Source: Oxytricha trifallax (lineage: Eukaryota > Ciliophora > Spirotrichea > Sporadotrichida > Oxytrichidae). Taken from it: a DNA stretch of 64,000 nucleotides. The notes under the pieces are model-generated. The model searched no databases. It saw nothing but the letters and a program-made list of their open reading frames with translations, and was not told the origin of the DNA. This document shows, in pieces, positions 1 to 13,000 of this stretch. The position numbers and the translations under genes are program-made. The DNA is taken from NCBI GenBank assembly GCA_000711775.1, contig ARYC01001375.1:1-64000 (forward strand), read 5' to 3'. Position 1 is the stretch's first letter; each line of letters opens with the position of its first letter.

Positions 1-1330
1 TCACCATGCTGACCTTGACCACGTTGATATCCTGACATCATTTTAAAATTCATGATTACATTGTTAATTCTTCTAATGACGTCAAAATAGAGCAGTGACC
101 ACGACCACCTCTTCAACTCACCAGATAAGGGGTCACGTGGTCACTGACTCCGCGGTCCTCGTAACTATGACCGTCACCATGTTGACCATGACCTTGACCA
201 CGTTGACCTCCTGACATCATTTTAAAATTCATGATTACATTGTTAATTCTTCGAATGACGTCAAAAGAGAGAAGTGAACACGACCACCTCTTCAACTCAC
301 CAGATACGTGGTCACGTGATCACTGACTCCGCGGCCCTCGTAACTATGACCGTCACCATATTGACCATGACCTTGACCACGTTGACCTCCTGACATCATT
401 TTAAAATTCATGATTACATTGTTAATACTTCGAATGACGTCAAAATAGAGCAGTGAACACAACCACCCATAAACTCACCAGATACGTGGTCACGTGGTCA
501 CTGACTCCGCGGTCTCGTAACTATGACCGTCACCATGCTGACCATGACCTTGACACGTTGACCTCCTGACATCATTTTAAAATTAATGATAACATTGCTA
601 ATTCTTCAAATGACGTCAAAATAGAGCAGTGACCACGAACACCTCTTCAACTCACCAGAAACGTGGTCACGTGGTCACTGACTCCGCGGTCCTAGTAACT
701 ATGACCGTCACCATGTTGACCATGACTTGACCACGTTGACCTCCTGACATCATTTTAAAATTCATGATAACATTGCTAATTCTTCGAATGACGCCAAAAT
801 AGAGCAGTGACCACGAACAACTCTTCAACTCATCAGATAAGTGGTCACGTGGTCACTGACTCCGCGGTCCTAGTAACTATGACCGTCACCATGTTGACCA
901 TGACCTTGACCACGTTGACCTCCTGACATCATTTTAAAATTCATGATTACATTGTTAATTCTTCAATGACGCCAAAATAGAGCAGTGACCACGACCAACT
1001 CTTCAACTCATCAGATACGTGGTCACGTGGTCACCCTCAATAATTCTCGTGACCATGACCGTGACCATACTGACCATGACCATAAACACACTTATCACAT
1101 GACTAACACATTAAAATGCGTGATTTCAGTGTTAATTCTTCGAATGACGCCAAAATAGAGCAGTGACCACGACCACCTCTTCACCTCATCAGATACGTGG
1201 TCACGTGGTCACTGACTCAGCGGTCCTATTAACTATGCCGTCACCATGTTGACCATGACCTTGACCACGTTGACCTCCTGACATCATTTTAAAATTCATG
1301 ATTACATTGTTAATTCTTCGAATGACGTCT
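1..1330. repeat. ~178-bp satellite array (8 units)
   Basis: Tandem array of about eight monomers. The landmark TGACATCATTTTAAAA recurs at 33, 212, 391, 567, 745, 923, (a diverged unit near 1101) and 1279, so the period is 176-179 bp. Monomers are 90% or more alike by eye except the seventh, whose core is changed. Each unit carries the palindrome TGACGTCA (TGACGCCA in some) and a CACGTG inside GGTCACGTGGTCAC, and is far richer in GC and CpG than the flanks. The array runs off the left edge and stops abruptly at about 1330. Short satellites are known from oxytrichid germline genomes; I cannot say whether this is one of those. Confidence 0.95.
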
Positions 1331-1651
1331 TAATTGCAATTACTTTAAATTTTATGAAATTAAATCCCAAATACATTTTTCAATATTGAGAAAAAAATAT
1401 TTTTAATATCTTTTGTTAATTTAAATTAAACAATATTAGAAATTTTATGAATTTAAATTCAAATTATTATTTCTTGCTTTCTTATATATAATTTTATTAG
1501 ATTGCAAGAATGCAATTAATTTCAGTAATTATTTTGAAAATTTCTTCTATTATAGCGCATTTCAATGACTGATATGGGCAATAAACTAAAAAAGATTTAA
1601 TTATATTTAATATTGGGAACTTTTAATTCTTTTGCTATATTTATTTTGGGT
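1331..1651. other. AT-rich spacer
   Basis: Very AT-rich DNA between the satellite array and the foldback repeat. I see no open frame, RNA or repeat in it. Confidence 0.7.
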
Positions 1652-2238
1652 GGTACCTCTCACACTCTACCACAAATATTTTCTTATTTATTGAAACGGT
1701 GAAGTTTCTCCTGAAAAATCCTGAAAAAAATCCAAAATAGACTTTTGTAAGTGTCTAAAAAGAAAAGGTCAAAATAGATTTAAAATATTAACAGCCCAAA
1801 TAAAATTTTTACTTTAATTTTACCAGAAAATTCTAGTGATTTTTTGGATAAATACTTTATTTAAAATAAGATTTTTTAATTGAAAGAATTTTAAAGTTAT
1901 TTTTTTTAATCTCTTAGGTTAAATTGATACTTTTAATCATGTAATTTAATTTAAATTTACCTAAGAGATTTAAAAAATAACTTTAAAATTCTTTCAATTG
2001 AAAAATCTTATTTTAAATAAAGTATTTATCCAAAAAATCACTAGTATTTTCTGGTAAAATTAAAGTATAAATTTTATTTGGGCTGTTAATATTTTAAATC
2101 TATTTTGACCTTTTCTTTCTAGAGACTTACAAAAGTCTATTTTGGATTTTTTTCAGGATTTTTCAGGAGAAACTTCACCGTTTCAATAAATAATAAAAAA
2201 AAATTTAAAAAAATTTGTGGGGGCGTGAGAGAGGTACC
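1652..2238. repeat. Long inverted repeat (foldback element)
   Basis: Two arms of about 270 bp, 1652-1921 and 1958-2238, are nearly perfect inverted copies around a loop of about 36 bp. The outer ends carry GGTACC on both sides and the inner ends read CTCTTAGG / CCTAAGAG. A few mismatches and small indels separate the arms. No coding capacity is seen. This could be a foldback or MITE-like mobile element; no clear target-site duplication was found. Confidence 0.9.
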
Positions 2239-2892
2239 CTCTTTATTTTCAATACACTTTTCTTTAATCGAATACAGTTGGAGAAGAAATAATAAAATAT
2301 GATAGTAAAGTTCATTCATCATCCTCCATACATAAACAAGGGACAAGTATTAGTACACTCCTATTAAAAATAACCTATAATACTTAATTTACACAATTAT
2401 TTTTATTTGGTAACATAACAAAGTCTATCAACTTATAATTAAGAGCAAAATTTTATACGAATAGCATTAAAAAATAATTTAATGTGTAATTATGTGATTA
2501 TAATTAAAATTATTGTATTATATTATTTTCTTATAAGTTTTATTATCTAAGTCAAAAACTGATTAAATCTAAAAACTTAAAATACATTTAATTAAATAGA
2601 ATAAAGTATTAATCATATACGGTATATTAATAGGAAGATTAAATTATAATTGATAGTTTTAGATGTTAACTTTTTTTTGTAAATGCATACAAGTTTTTAC
2701 CATGAGGTACATTATTTTGAGGTCGAATTTATAATTTTATGTTAATGAGCTAGAAAGCGTATTAGAGAGCTGGAATTGGCAATCAATGAGATAAGAAAGA
2801 GATGAGAGCAGGATAACACAACACCAAAAAACTAAACTTATATGTTAATGCCAAAATATCATAATTGTCTCAATAATTTATAATTATAATTT
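2239..2892. other. AT-rich spacer
   Basis: AT-rich non-coding DNA. A short coding-like run near 2755-2815 is broken by TGA, and I assign nothing here. Confidence 0.6.
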
Positions 2893-3400
2893 AATATAAA
2901 GTAATGGATCAGCAAAAGGTTAAGTAAAGGACTTTAGAAGCTTAATATATCCTTAAAAAACTCAAGGAGAATGAAGCCTAAGATTTCAAAGTATTTAGAT
3001 GAATGTTTTATCCCTTTTTATTAGATTAACGAGGAGACTGGCAAGGTAAAACGCACAATACTAATATCATATAATTAATTTAAAATATTGAATATAAACT
3101 TATAAATTAAGGTAACATGCGTATTGACGAGTCATGATATGCTGCCGTAAGAAATCGAATCATTTATATAAACCAATATCAAATAAACTCAAAATATCAT
3201 TAAATTAATTTTATATAAAGGTATGTAATTAGTTTATAAACACGCTAAAATGAATGAGGGATTTGATTATACTAAACTTAGCAAGTATTTAGTACCACAT
3301 CTTAGAAAGGTATAAATCATATTACTAATATTTATACTAACATAGAAAAACACCATCTATTCAATTATGAAAAATAAAGTGCATATTTGGTATTATATAT
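2893..3400 (+). CDS. Small IES-interrupted gene, unknown product (tentative)
   Basis: An ATG at about 2905 opens a Lys/Gln-rich frame that runs to GATTTCAAA. A 35-nt GT..AG intron follows (about 2991-3025) and the frame resumes at ATTAACGAG. Next, the 7-bp repeat AAGGTAA occurs at about 3045 and 3110. Removing the DNA between the copies keeps the frame open through residues like VLTSHDMLPQEIESF. A further segment at about 3238-3318 reads like coding (KLSKYLVPHL), but I could not find its join. No family recognised. Low-complexity AT-rich DNA with one stop codon gives long chance frames, so the two joins that preserve frame are the main support. Confidence 0.35.
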
Positions 3401-4323
3401 ATTTTATGTTTGATTGTCAATTAACACAATCTGAAGTAAATTTACTGAGAGTTGATGTTGAAAAGCATGTTAGTGGCAAAAGCTTCTAATCCAAATTATG
3501 TAAGTAATTTCTTTTCAATAAATTAAGGTTTTACTATATTAAAACATGTTAAAAAATTGAACCTTGAGAATAATTATCATTTAATTTTTCACTAATCTAT
3601 AAGAATTATCATAAGAAACCATTAAACACTGTATATAGACTAAACCTGGAAGAAAAGTATGTTAATAAAAAGAAAGAAATTAGTTGGGAAAATGAAAACA
3701 TTAAGGAAAATGAAAAGACTTGATTTCGATAAATTCTTATTTGGAAATTACTTGCTATTAACCATTTAAAATATATAGGCCAATTATCTTATATATATAT
3801 AATAGATTTAATTTAATGATTATGCGATAAAGAACAAATACTCCTAATTGAAAAGAATATCAAGAATGGCAATACTAAAACTAAAGAAATGAGTTTGACG
3901 TTATGTGCATGAACATTTAATTAACAACCTTAATTAATCATAAATATTTATTTATACTTGGAATCAATGGAAATTTAAAAAACTATTTATATTACTAAGC
4001 TGCTTATTCAAAATTATTAATTCTTTAACTCAATTATAAGATATTAACATTTAAACCTAAGAATTTCTTAATTGCAAAATTTAATTATATAAGGGTTACG
4101 AGCAAATATATTATCTTTGACTTCTCCAAAATTCAAATTTATAATCTAAAATATTGAATACGTTATATATCAATATTTTTAAAAGCAATTTTTAAAAATT
4201 AACATAAAAATTACAAATAAAATCAAAAAGGACTTTTAATACTAAAAGATTTTACAATCAAAGATTCTTGAATAAGAAAATAACATATAATATATTTATG
4301 TTTATTTTTATATTTAATCATTT
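3401..4323. other. AT-rich spacer
   Basis: AT-rich DNA with short Lys/Glu-rich open stretches (near 3640-3720 and 3840-3920) that could be tiny gene segments or chance. Nothing can be assigned. Confidence 0.5.
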
Positions 4324-6269
<1,946 letters not shown>

Positions 6270-6384
6270 ATTTGTTCTTAGGTTTCAGTAATATTCAAGT
6301 TTTAAATTTAAATTATAAATTAATGCCAATAATTCAATTAAATCAGCTTAGGAATTAATTAAATTATAAAAGTTTATTAAATTA

Positions 6385-6922
6385 ATGGCAGGATCACAGT
6401 ATCAACTGATTATACTACTTGGATTAGGTGTTTTAATGAATGCAGGCTTTTCAATGCTTTAATGTACTAAATTTAATGTTTAGCAAGTTGTTTTTAGATC
6501 GTAGATATGTGCAGCTTGAATTAGATGAAGATACATTTAAAATGCCACTAGATGTAAGTGAATTAATTATTTGCAATATAATGAAATTAAACACGATTTA
6601 TTTAGGTAAAAGTTGAGACTTTGATCGGTTTTGTTCTAACAATCATTGGATCAGTGTGCTTGTATATCTCAAAGATGAGAGATATTTCCTTTTCTTCTCA
6701 GTTTGCTAACAAGTAAGTTCTATTATACAATTCTTATATTAGTCTTATAGGACTTTGGAGCACACCCATACCAGAAAGATATTCAGAAATGTATAAAAGA
6801 CTAGAGGCTTTATTTTCAGTTCCTTACTCAAGGGTCAAGACCCAAAATAAAGTCAATTATTCATACCTACTCTCTAGGAAGCAATGGATAGAAATCCTAA
6901 CTTAAAAACTCTGCTGCAATGA
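6385..6922 (+). CDS. EMC5: ER membrane protein complex subunit 5 (EMC5/MMGT1)
   Basis: Small two-helix membrane protein of the ER membrane complex, which inserts tail-anchored and polytopic proteins. ATG at 6385, TGA at 6920-6922. Four exons are split by short GT..AG introns at 6464-6497 (34 nt), 6554-6605 (52 nt) and 6713-6750 (38 nt); each join restores the frame. The protein starts MAGSQYQLI, has a first helix (LIILLGLGVLMNAGF), the soluble loop RRYVQLELDED, and a second helix (LIGFVLTIIGSVCLYI) followed by a basic tail. This order and the opening MAGS match MMGT1/EMC5. The tail is longer than in animals, about 40 extra residues. No IES interrupts it. It stands head to tail with the ubiquitin-ligase 3' block 105 bp downstream. 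Confidence 0.85.
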
Positions 6923-7026
6923 ATCAAATAGTTGTTATATGTGTTAAAGAATCAATTAAGAATCATTAACTACTTAATTAATTTTTTCATTATGTCTCGA
7001 AATACTATTCAATTGTGATGATTAAT

Positions 7027-10000
7027 AGTATTAACTTATATATAGATGACGATGAGGAAGAGGAGAAAGAAGAGGCAAACTAAGAAGCTCAACAACAGTA
7101 ATAGGCCTAACCCGACCCAGACCCATTGAATTTTGGTTAAGCAGTTGCACCAAAGAAGAGATCAGATGACAACACTTAGTATCAATATGTTGTTGAAGTC
7201 TATGAACTTTGCAAGAATGACTTAAAACTTTAGAGAAAAGAAGTATTTATGCTTTAAAATTTATATAATAAAATATTCAAATACTAATATTATTACTATA
7301 ATTTTAACATATAATAAGTAAATTATTTCTTTTCTGGTCTCATAGTCATAATTCGTAATAGAATTGACAAAAAAAAAGTAGAAAGTAGATATATTTATTA
7401 TATTAAAAATAGTTTCACGGATAGAATTAATGCTTTAAATAACATCATGCTAAAAGAATTAAATTCTTGCTTAAATATAATCGAAATAATTTTAATTTTA
7501 TTTATTTTTATATCATTCCCGGTTTTAGAAAGTTTTTCCAAAACTTAAGCTAATTAAGTAAGTACCACTCCTGAAGGATAAGGACAATGCTGTACAAAAG
7601 CCAAGACTAATGCTTAAAAGAGCCAGTTTCGTTACTAATGGCAAGTTGGTATTAATGGTCTACAAAAGAAACATGCACTTCTTTGACTTGGCTACCGGCA
7701 TTAGACTATCTAAGTCTAAGATCAATGATGAACTTAAGCAAGAGCAAGATGGTATTGTCACTTATGACATTTACAATCACAGATTATGGTATCTTAACAG
7801 AAAAGACAAGGAAATGTACTCTTTCATTTCTCCTAACTTTAAGAGAGTCGTCAAGGAAGAATCTGAGTTCTAGATTCAATATCTTAAGAGAAGAATCAAT
7901 GCAATCAGAAACAAAGATCTTCCCATTACAAAGAGCGTTAAAGAAAGATAAATGGATAATGTGCTCTCAGCTTTAGGTATTTAACCTATTAAAAGTGTCC
8001 TCAAGGAAGATGCTGAGAAGCCAATAGATATTGCCAATGTAGATGAGAACAAATTTCTGATTATGAGTCTCCTGGCTGATTCTTCAAACAACCTGGAAAG
8101 AGAAAGACCTTAAATAAAATGGAATCCCAAGAAATACGAAGAAGCCACTAAGAGACTGCTGACACAATTCAAATCACCTTTCAGTACCAATCTTACTCCC
8201 TACTTCTTCTCTAAGCTTAGTGAGCTCTTGGCTTCCTATTCTGATTTGATCGATACTCCTAAAACTACAAAGACTTTAGAGCAGTAATATGCCTTCTATT
8301 TCACTCTTAAAGTATTAAAGAGCAACTTAATTTCATTAACTATCTGCGAAATTGACCTTAAAGATATCATTTAAGATGAAAATATTTACAATAAATTCTA
8401 TTAAGAGTTTAAAAATACTGTGGTGAGAATTATAGAGAAAGGCTTCAATAAGGATTTCTAAACTCCTGAAATTTAACTCCTCTGGAAAGAAATCTATGAT
8501 GAGTGTCTCTTATCTATGTCTATGGGTCTTGGTATGATATTGTAAAATATATATTAACAATTAAAACTAAATATATTACATTAATTTGAATAAGAGTAAG
8601 ATAATATTATCGATAATATAATCCCTAAAATTTATAATAATTAGTATTAAGAAATAAAAATCAATTCTATATAGCTATAATAATTTATTTAGAGCATTTA
8701 TTAAAATCAAAATATAAATAAATATTAAAAATAAAATTGAAAATATTTATTTTATTAGTTTACTATTATGCAAATCTTCTTTTATAATATACAATTCATT
8801 CCTTGAAATCAATAGTATCTTGAAGCATTCTCTAACTGATCTCAGTAACAGCAAGAATAGAGAATATGCACTTTTGGTTATAACTAACTTTGCTAGACAT
8901 GAAACAATCAGAAAGCTGATAAACAACGAACAGAATTTAAGTGAGGTATTCACTCTACTCCACGATATCATGAAGATTTAGAGTGATTAAGCCTTAGAAG
9001 CAATCCAATAAACCAAGTTCCCCAATCAATATTCAGATCTGACCAAATCTGATTTGTAACAGGCAGTCTATCAATTTATCTACAGATTTGGTGAGAAATT
9101 CTTGGTCTTTTACACTGAGTATAAGGACTAAAACCTTCAATAGAAGAAATACATGGAGAAATTCATGATCTCGTTGTTTAACCTTCTCTCTTAACAATGT
9201 TCGGTGATAACATCAGCTCTGTAAGAATTACTTGTGAGATTCTATCAACACTTGAAGTCTGAACAGAACTAAGAAACTAGCAAGCATCAAGAGGTGATGT
9301 GCAAATAGTTCTGCTAGAAGATTCTCTCTGAAGTCACCAATGTTTATTCATTGATGTCACTCTATGTTAGCACTTTCTCAACTATGGAGGTTGATATCGC
9401 AGTCATGTCTCCTGTTTCTAATTCAATACTATTAAAAATAAAAAATTATATAAGCTTATAAAAGATATATTTGAAATTTAGTATTAAAAATATTGTAATA
9501 AATCTTAGACTTCTTAATCATTTATTATTTGTTCACAATAATAAAGCTAATTGATGTTCTTAGTGGTTTCTTTGTTGAAATTAAAGGCATTGAAAAATCA
9601 ATGGATAAAGTCCTGAGACCAACTTTTATTGTAGAATCTAACCATCCCTACATCTATCAAATTAAGGAACCAGTCACCATTCAGTGCAAGGGAGCTGACT
9701 CTTTTTATTTAACTTACTCCTCTTCATCAAGATTCCCTCCTATGGATTTCTTAAAGGGCATTAGAGTAGTAGATCCAAAGACCAATACAGATTTATATAG
9801 AATTTCTAGTGATTCAGACACTTATACTAAGTAAGTCATTGAATCAAAGAATGAATTAAGGATTGAATTTGAGTATAATGACATTAAAAAGTTAAAGTTG
9901 GAATACTTGGTTGGACACCCTGTTCCTGAGTGCTATGGTATTAAGATTGAAATTGTTCCATGCTTTGTCAATGAACTGCTCTCACTTAATGACTACTTAG

Positions 10001-13000
10001 ATTAGGTTCTTAGGTCTTGCACTTGGTTGATTGGCAGACTATCCTATAGTTTGATAAGAATTAGAAAGGTAGACAAAGAAACAGATGAAGAGAAAAATTA
10101 CAAACTTCTTTTGCACAGTAAGATCTTCTCTGGAGGATTCGAAAATAGGTTCTTACATTTATTCTCAAAGAGAACCATTAAGAGACTGTAAGAATTAACT
10201 GAAATCACTCTTGACAAGGACCTTTTAGAATTTTTCGCTGATTAAGATAAGCTCGAATAAGCTAAGAAAAATCAAAATCTTCAAAATACACCAGAAGACA
10301 ACATGCTTTTTGCTGTCCTTAACGAGAAATAAGATCGTAAAGTTGACTCTTTTATTGAGCTTTTGCAAAAGACATTCTCCAAGACAGTTATTTGGGGTAA
10401 TGTAGGAGGTATGACTGGTGAAAGAATGGTTAGAGCATCATTTGCACCTATGATTAAATTCTCAAATTTAACTTCAGACTTCATCACTCTAGTAGAAGAG
10501 TATCAAATAGAACAAGAAGTGAACGCTGACATACAAGATAAAAGAGAGAAAGAACTTAAAATATTATAGTAGTTAAAGCATAACCCTCAATTCGACTCAA
10601 TTCAAAAGTAATGGGCTGTTGCATCTAGAATGAGAACTTTCTATCAAGAGATTAAGAAGTCGATCAGTGAGTCAATCGAAAAGAAAAAGGCAAAACTTTT
10701 GCTAGTAAGAGGCAGTAGTTCATAATAAGAGGACCACCTAAATATCGGAGAAGATGTTACTTAAATCGATACTTCTGTAAATATGACCAGTGATGATCTT
10801 AGTCTTGAGAAAACTCAAAGCAATATGGATTATGAAAAAGTGGAGAGAGATATTGAAATAATCACACAGAAAATGATTGAAAAATCTGAGTTCTTATTGA
10901 GATTGACAATCCCAGAAATTTGGGAATAGAAGAAAGATTAAGAGGATGTATTCTTAGTGAGAACAACTTCTGATATTGCAGATTAAAAGCATAAACTTAT
11001 GGAGGAGTAAAATCATGATGAATCTTATTTTTTATGACTTTAAATTATAACAGCTTCCTAATGATGCGTAATCAGCTTAAGATGCTTCATCTATGCCCCC
11101 TTAAAAACCAGCAAATACTACCAACAAAGAATGGAAGAAGAAATTACACCAATGGCGTATGATGCAATAAAGTAAGGGTGTTATTAAATCAATGGAGAAT
11201 GTGGGATCTGGTAAGATATTTGATTCATTAAGTGGCAGTGTATTAGCTACTTTGCAAAGTGCTATCTCCCTCAAGAGATTAAAGAAATAAGTAGAAAATG
11301 TCTACTTATAAATTATTGATAATAATATAAGTTTATATTAATTAAGTTATAAATGCATCACAAAGAGTAGCTGGATTAAAGCTTCTTGGAATATTTTCTT
11401 TTAGTTTTTTACTATTTTTTATTTTTAATAAATACTGATGAACAAAGAAATTCCCCACTTATATGACTTGATTAACTGGTTCTGTTCAGCTCTTCGTGGT
11501 AATTCTAACCACTTAGTCCACTATTTAGATGAAATTAGAGGTTGTGGAAAACTTTTGGAGCAATAAGCAAGATCTAACTTCTTCCAGATCATCAGTGGTC
11601 TGCAAAAGAAATTAGTAAAGAGCAAGGGCGAAACTGAAATCAGATAGATACTTAACGCTTTATATTAGTCGTAGTCTTTTTTGTATTAGTATATAGATTT
11701 ACATTATGCTTTGAAATGGGACTACAGTGCAAATGATCATAGACACCTCGATGAATTAAAAATCTTTAAAGTTCTTCGTGACGGTAACAAAGAGAGTGAT
11801 AAATTGAAAAATCTATGGGGTTCCAAATTCGAATATAAATTCCTATTCAAAGACCCACTACCTAATGGAGTTCCAAGAACCAAGGAGCAAGATAGAAAGG
11901 AAGATTATGCTTTGCTTAATAAAATTGAGTTAAGCAAGGAAGTACTAGACTTGTTTGAGTTTATATTGGTTACAAGTCTTGGTAAATCCTTAAAGCCTCA
12001 AGATAGTTCTAAACTTTTATTAAATGTAAAGTAATAATATTTATGATAAAAGTGTCAGGTTTGACAAGATCAAGCTCAAGAATATTGCAATTAAATTAAC
12101 ATAAATTATTTAGTACAACAAATATTATAAAAATTATAAAATCAACTTTATTCTGATTACTAATACTAACAAGCAATCTTTAATGCCTTCCCTTGAAAGA
12201 ATAGAGTCAGTAGTAGATGTAGATGCAACTCTTTCTCTTTTAGGATAAGCCTACGAAATAATCTTCAAAGAACTACAAAATTTTGTAGATTTTGCTCAGA
12301 AATTTGATGGTATCAACTGGAAAATTTTTGTGAGACTAGTTAACAGATTTAGAAAGGTTGGTGCTTACTTCAAAGATACCAGTCTACTAGGTGAATTTCA
12401 AAATATAGTGTCTTCTGTACCAGTTATAGAAGAAGCTGTAGATGACTATGGAAATGATTACGGTAATGATTATGGAAATGACTATGAAGGTGGAGAGAAA
12501 GAAGGACTGGACTTCATTGACTTGGAAGCTGAGCAAGCATCTCAAGAAAAGATCAAAGAAGAGTTTGAACTCTCTAAGTTCCAAGACTTCTACAACATAA
12601 TCTTCACAAACAGACTTCTCTAAATGATAAACATGATTGCCTCAGTGTCAACAAACAGCGCTTATGCTTCTCACATTTTGTTCAACATTTCCCATCCTCA
12701 GAGAATTGGAACACTTATTGGCATATTATGCAATGGTACACCAGTTTTGAAGGTATTGGTTATTAAGATATTCGAGCACTTGATCAACATATTACCACCG
12801 GAACTCTTTGAGGAGAGCATCAAAATTATGACTACTGGACTGAATGCTAATACTTACTAAGCATAACTACTCGGAAAAGTTGTAGTTAAAAGTCAAAATT
12901 ATATAAAAAAATATAATTGGTGAAATTAATTTATTTATAATAGATTAATTTTTAGAATTCAATCAGATTATAAATTATTTAATTATTTTGTCTTTAAAAA

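Noticed and set aside
113..295. Short open frame in the satellite
   Set aside because: It repeats with the monomer and is interrupted in other units; not a gene.
2137..2346. Open frame on the minus strand across the right arm of the foldback repeat
   Set aside because: It lies in repeat DNA, has no protein-like composition, and its first part is simply the inverted copy of non-coding DNA.
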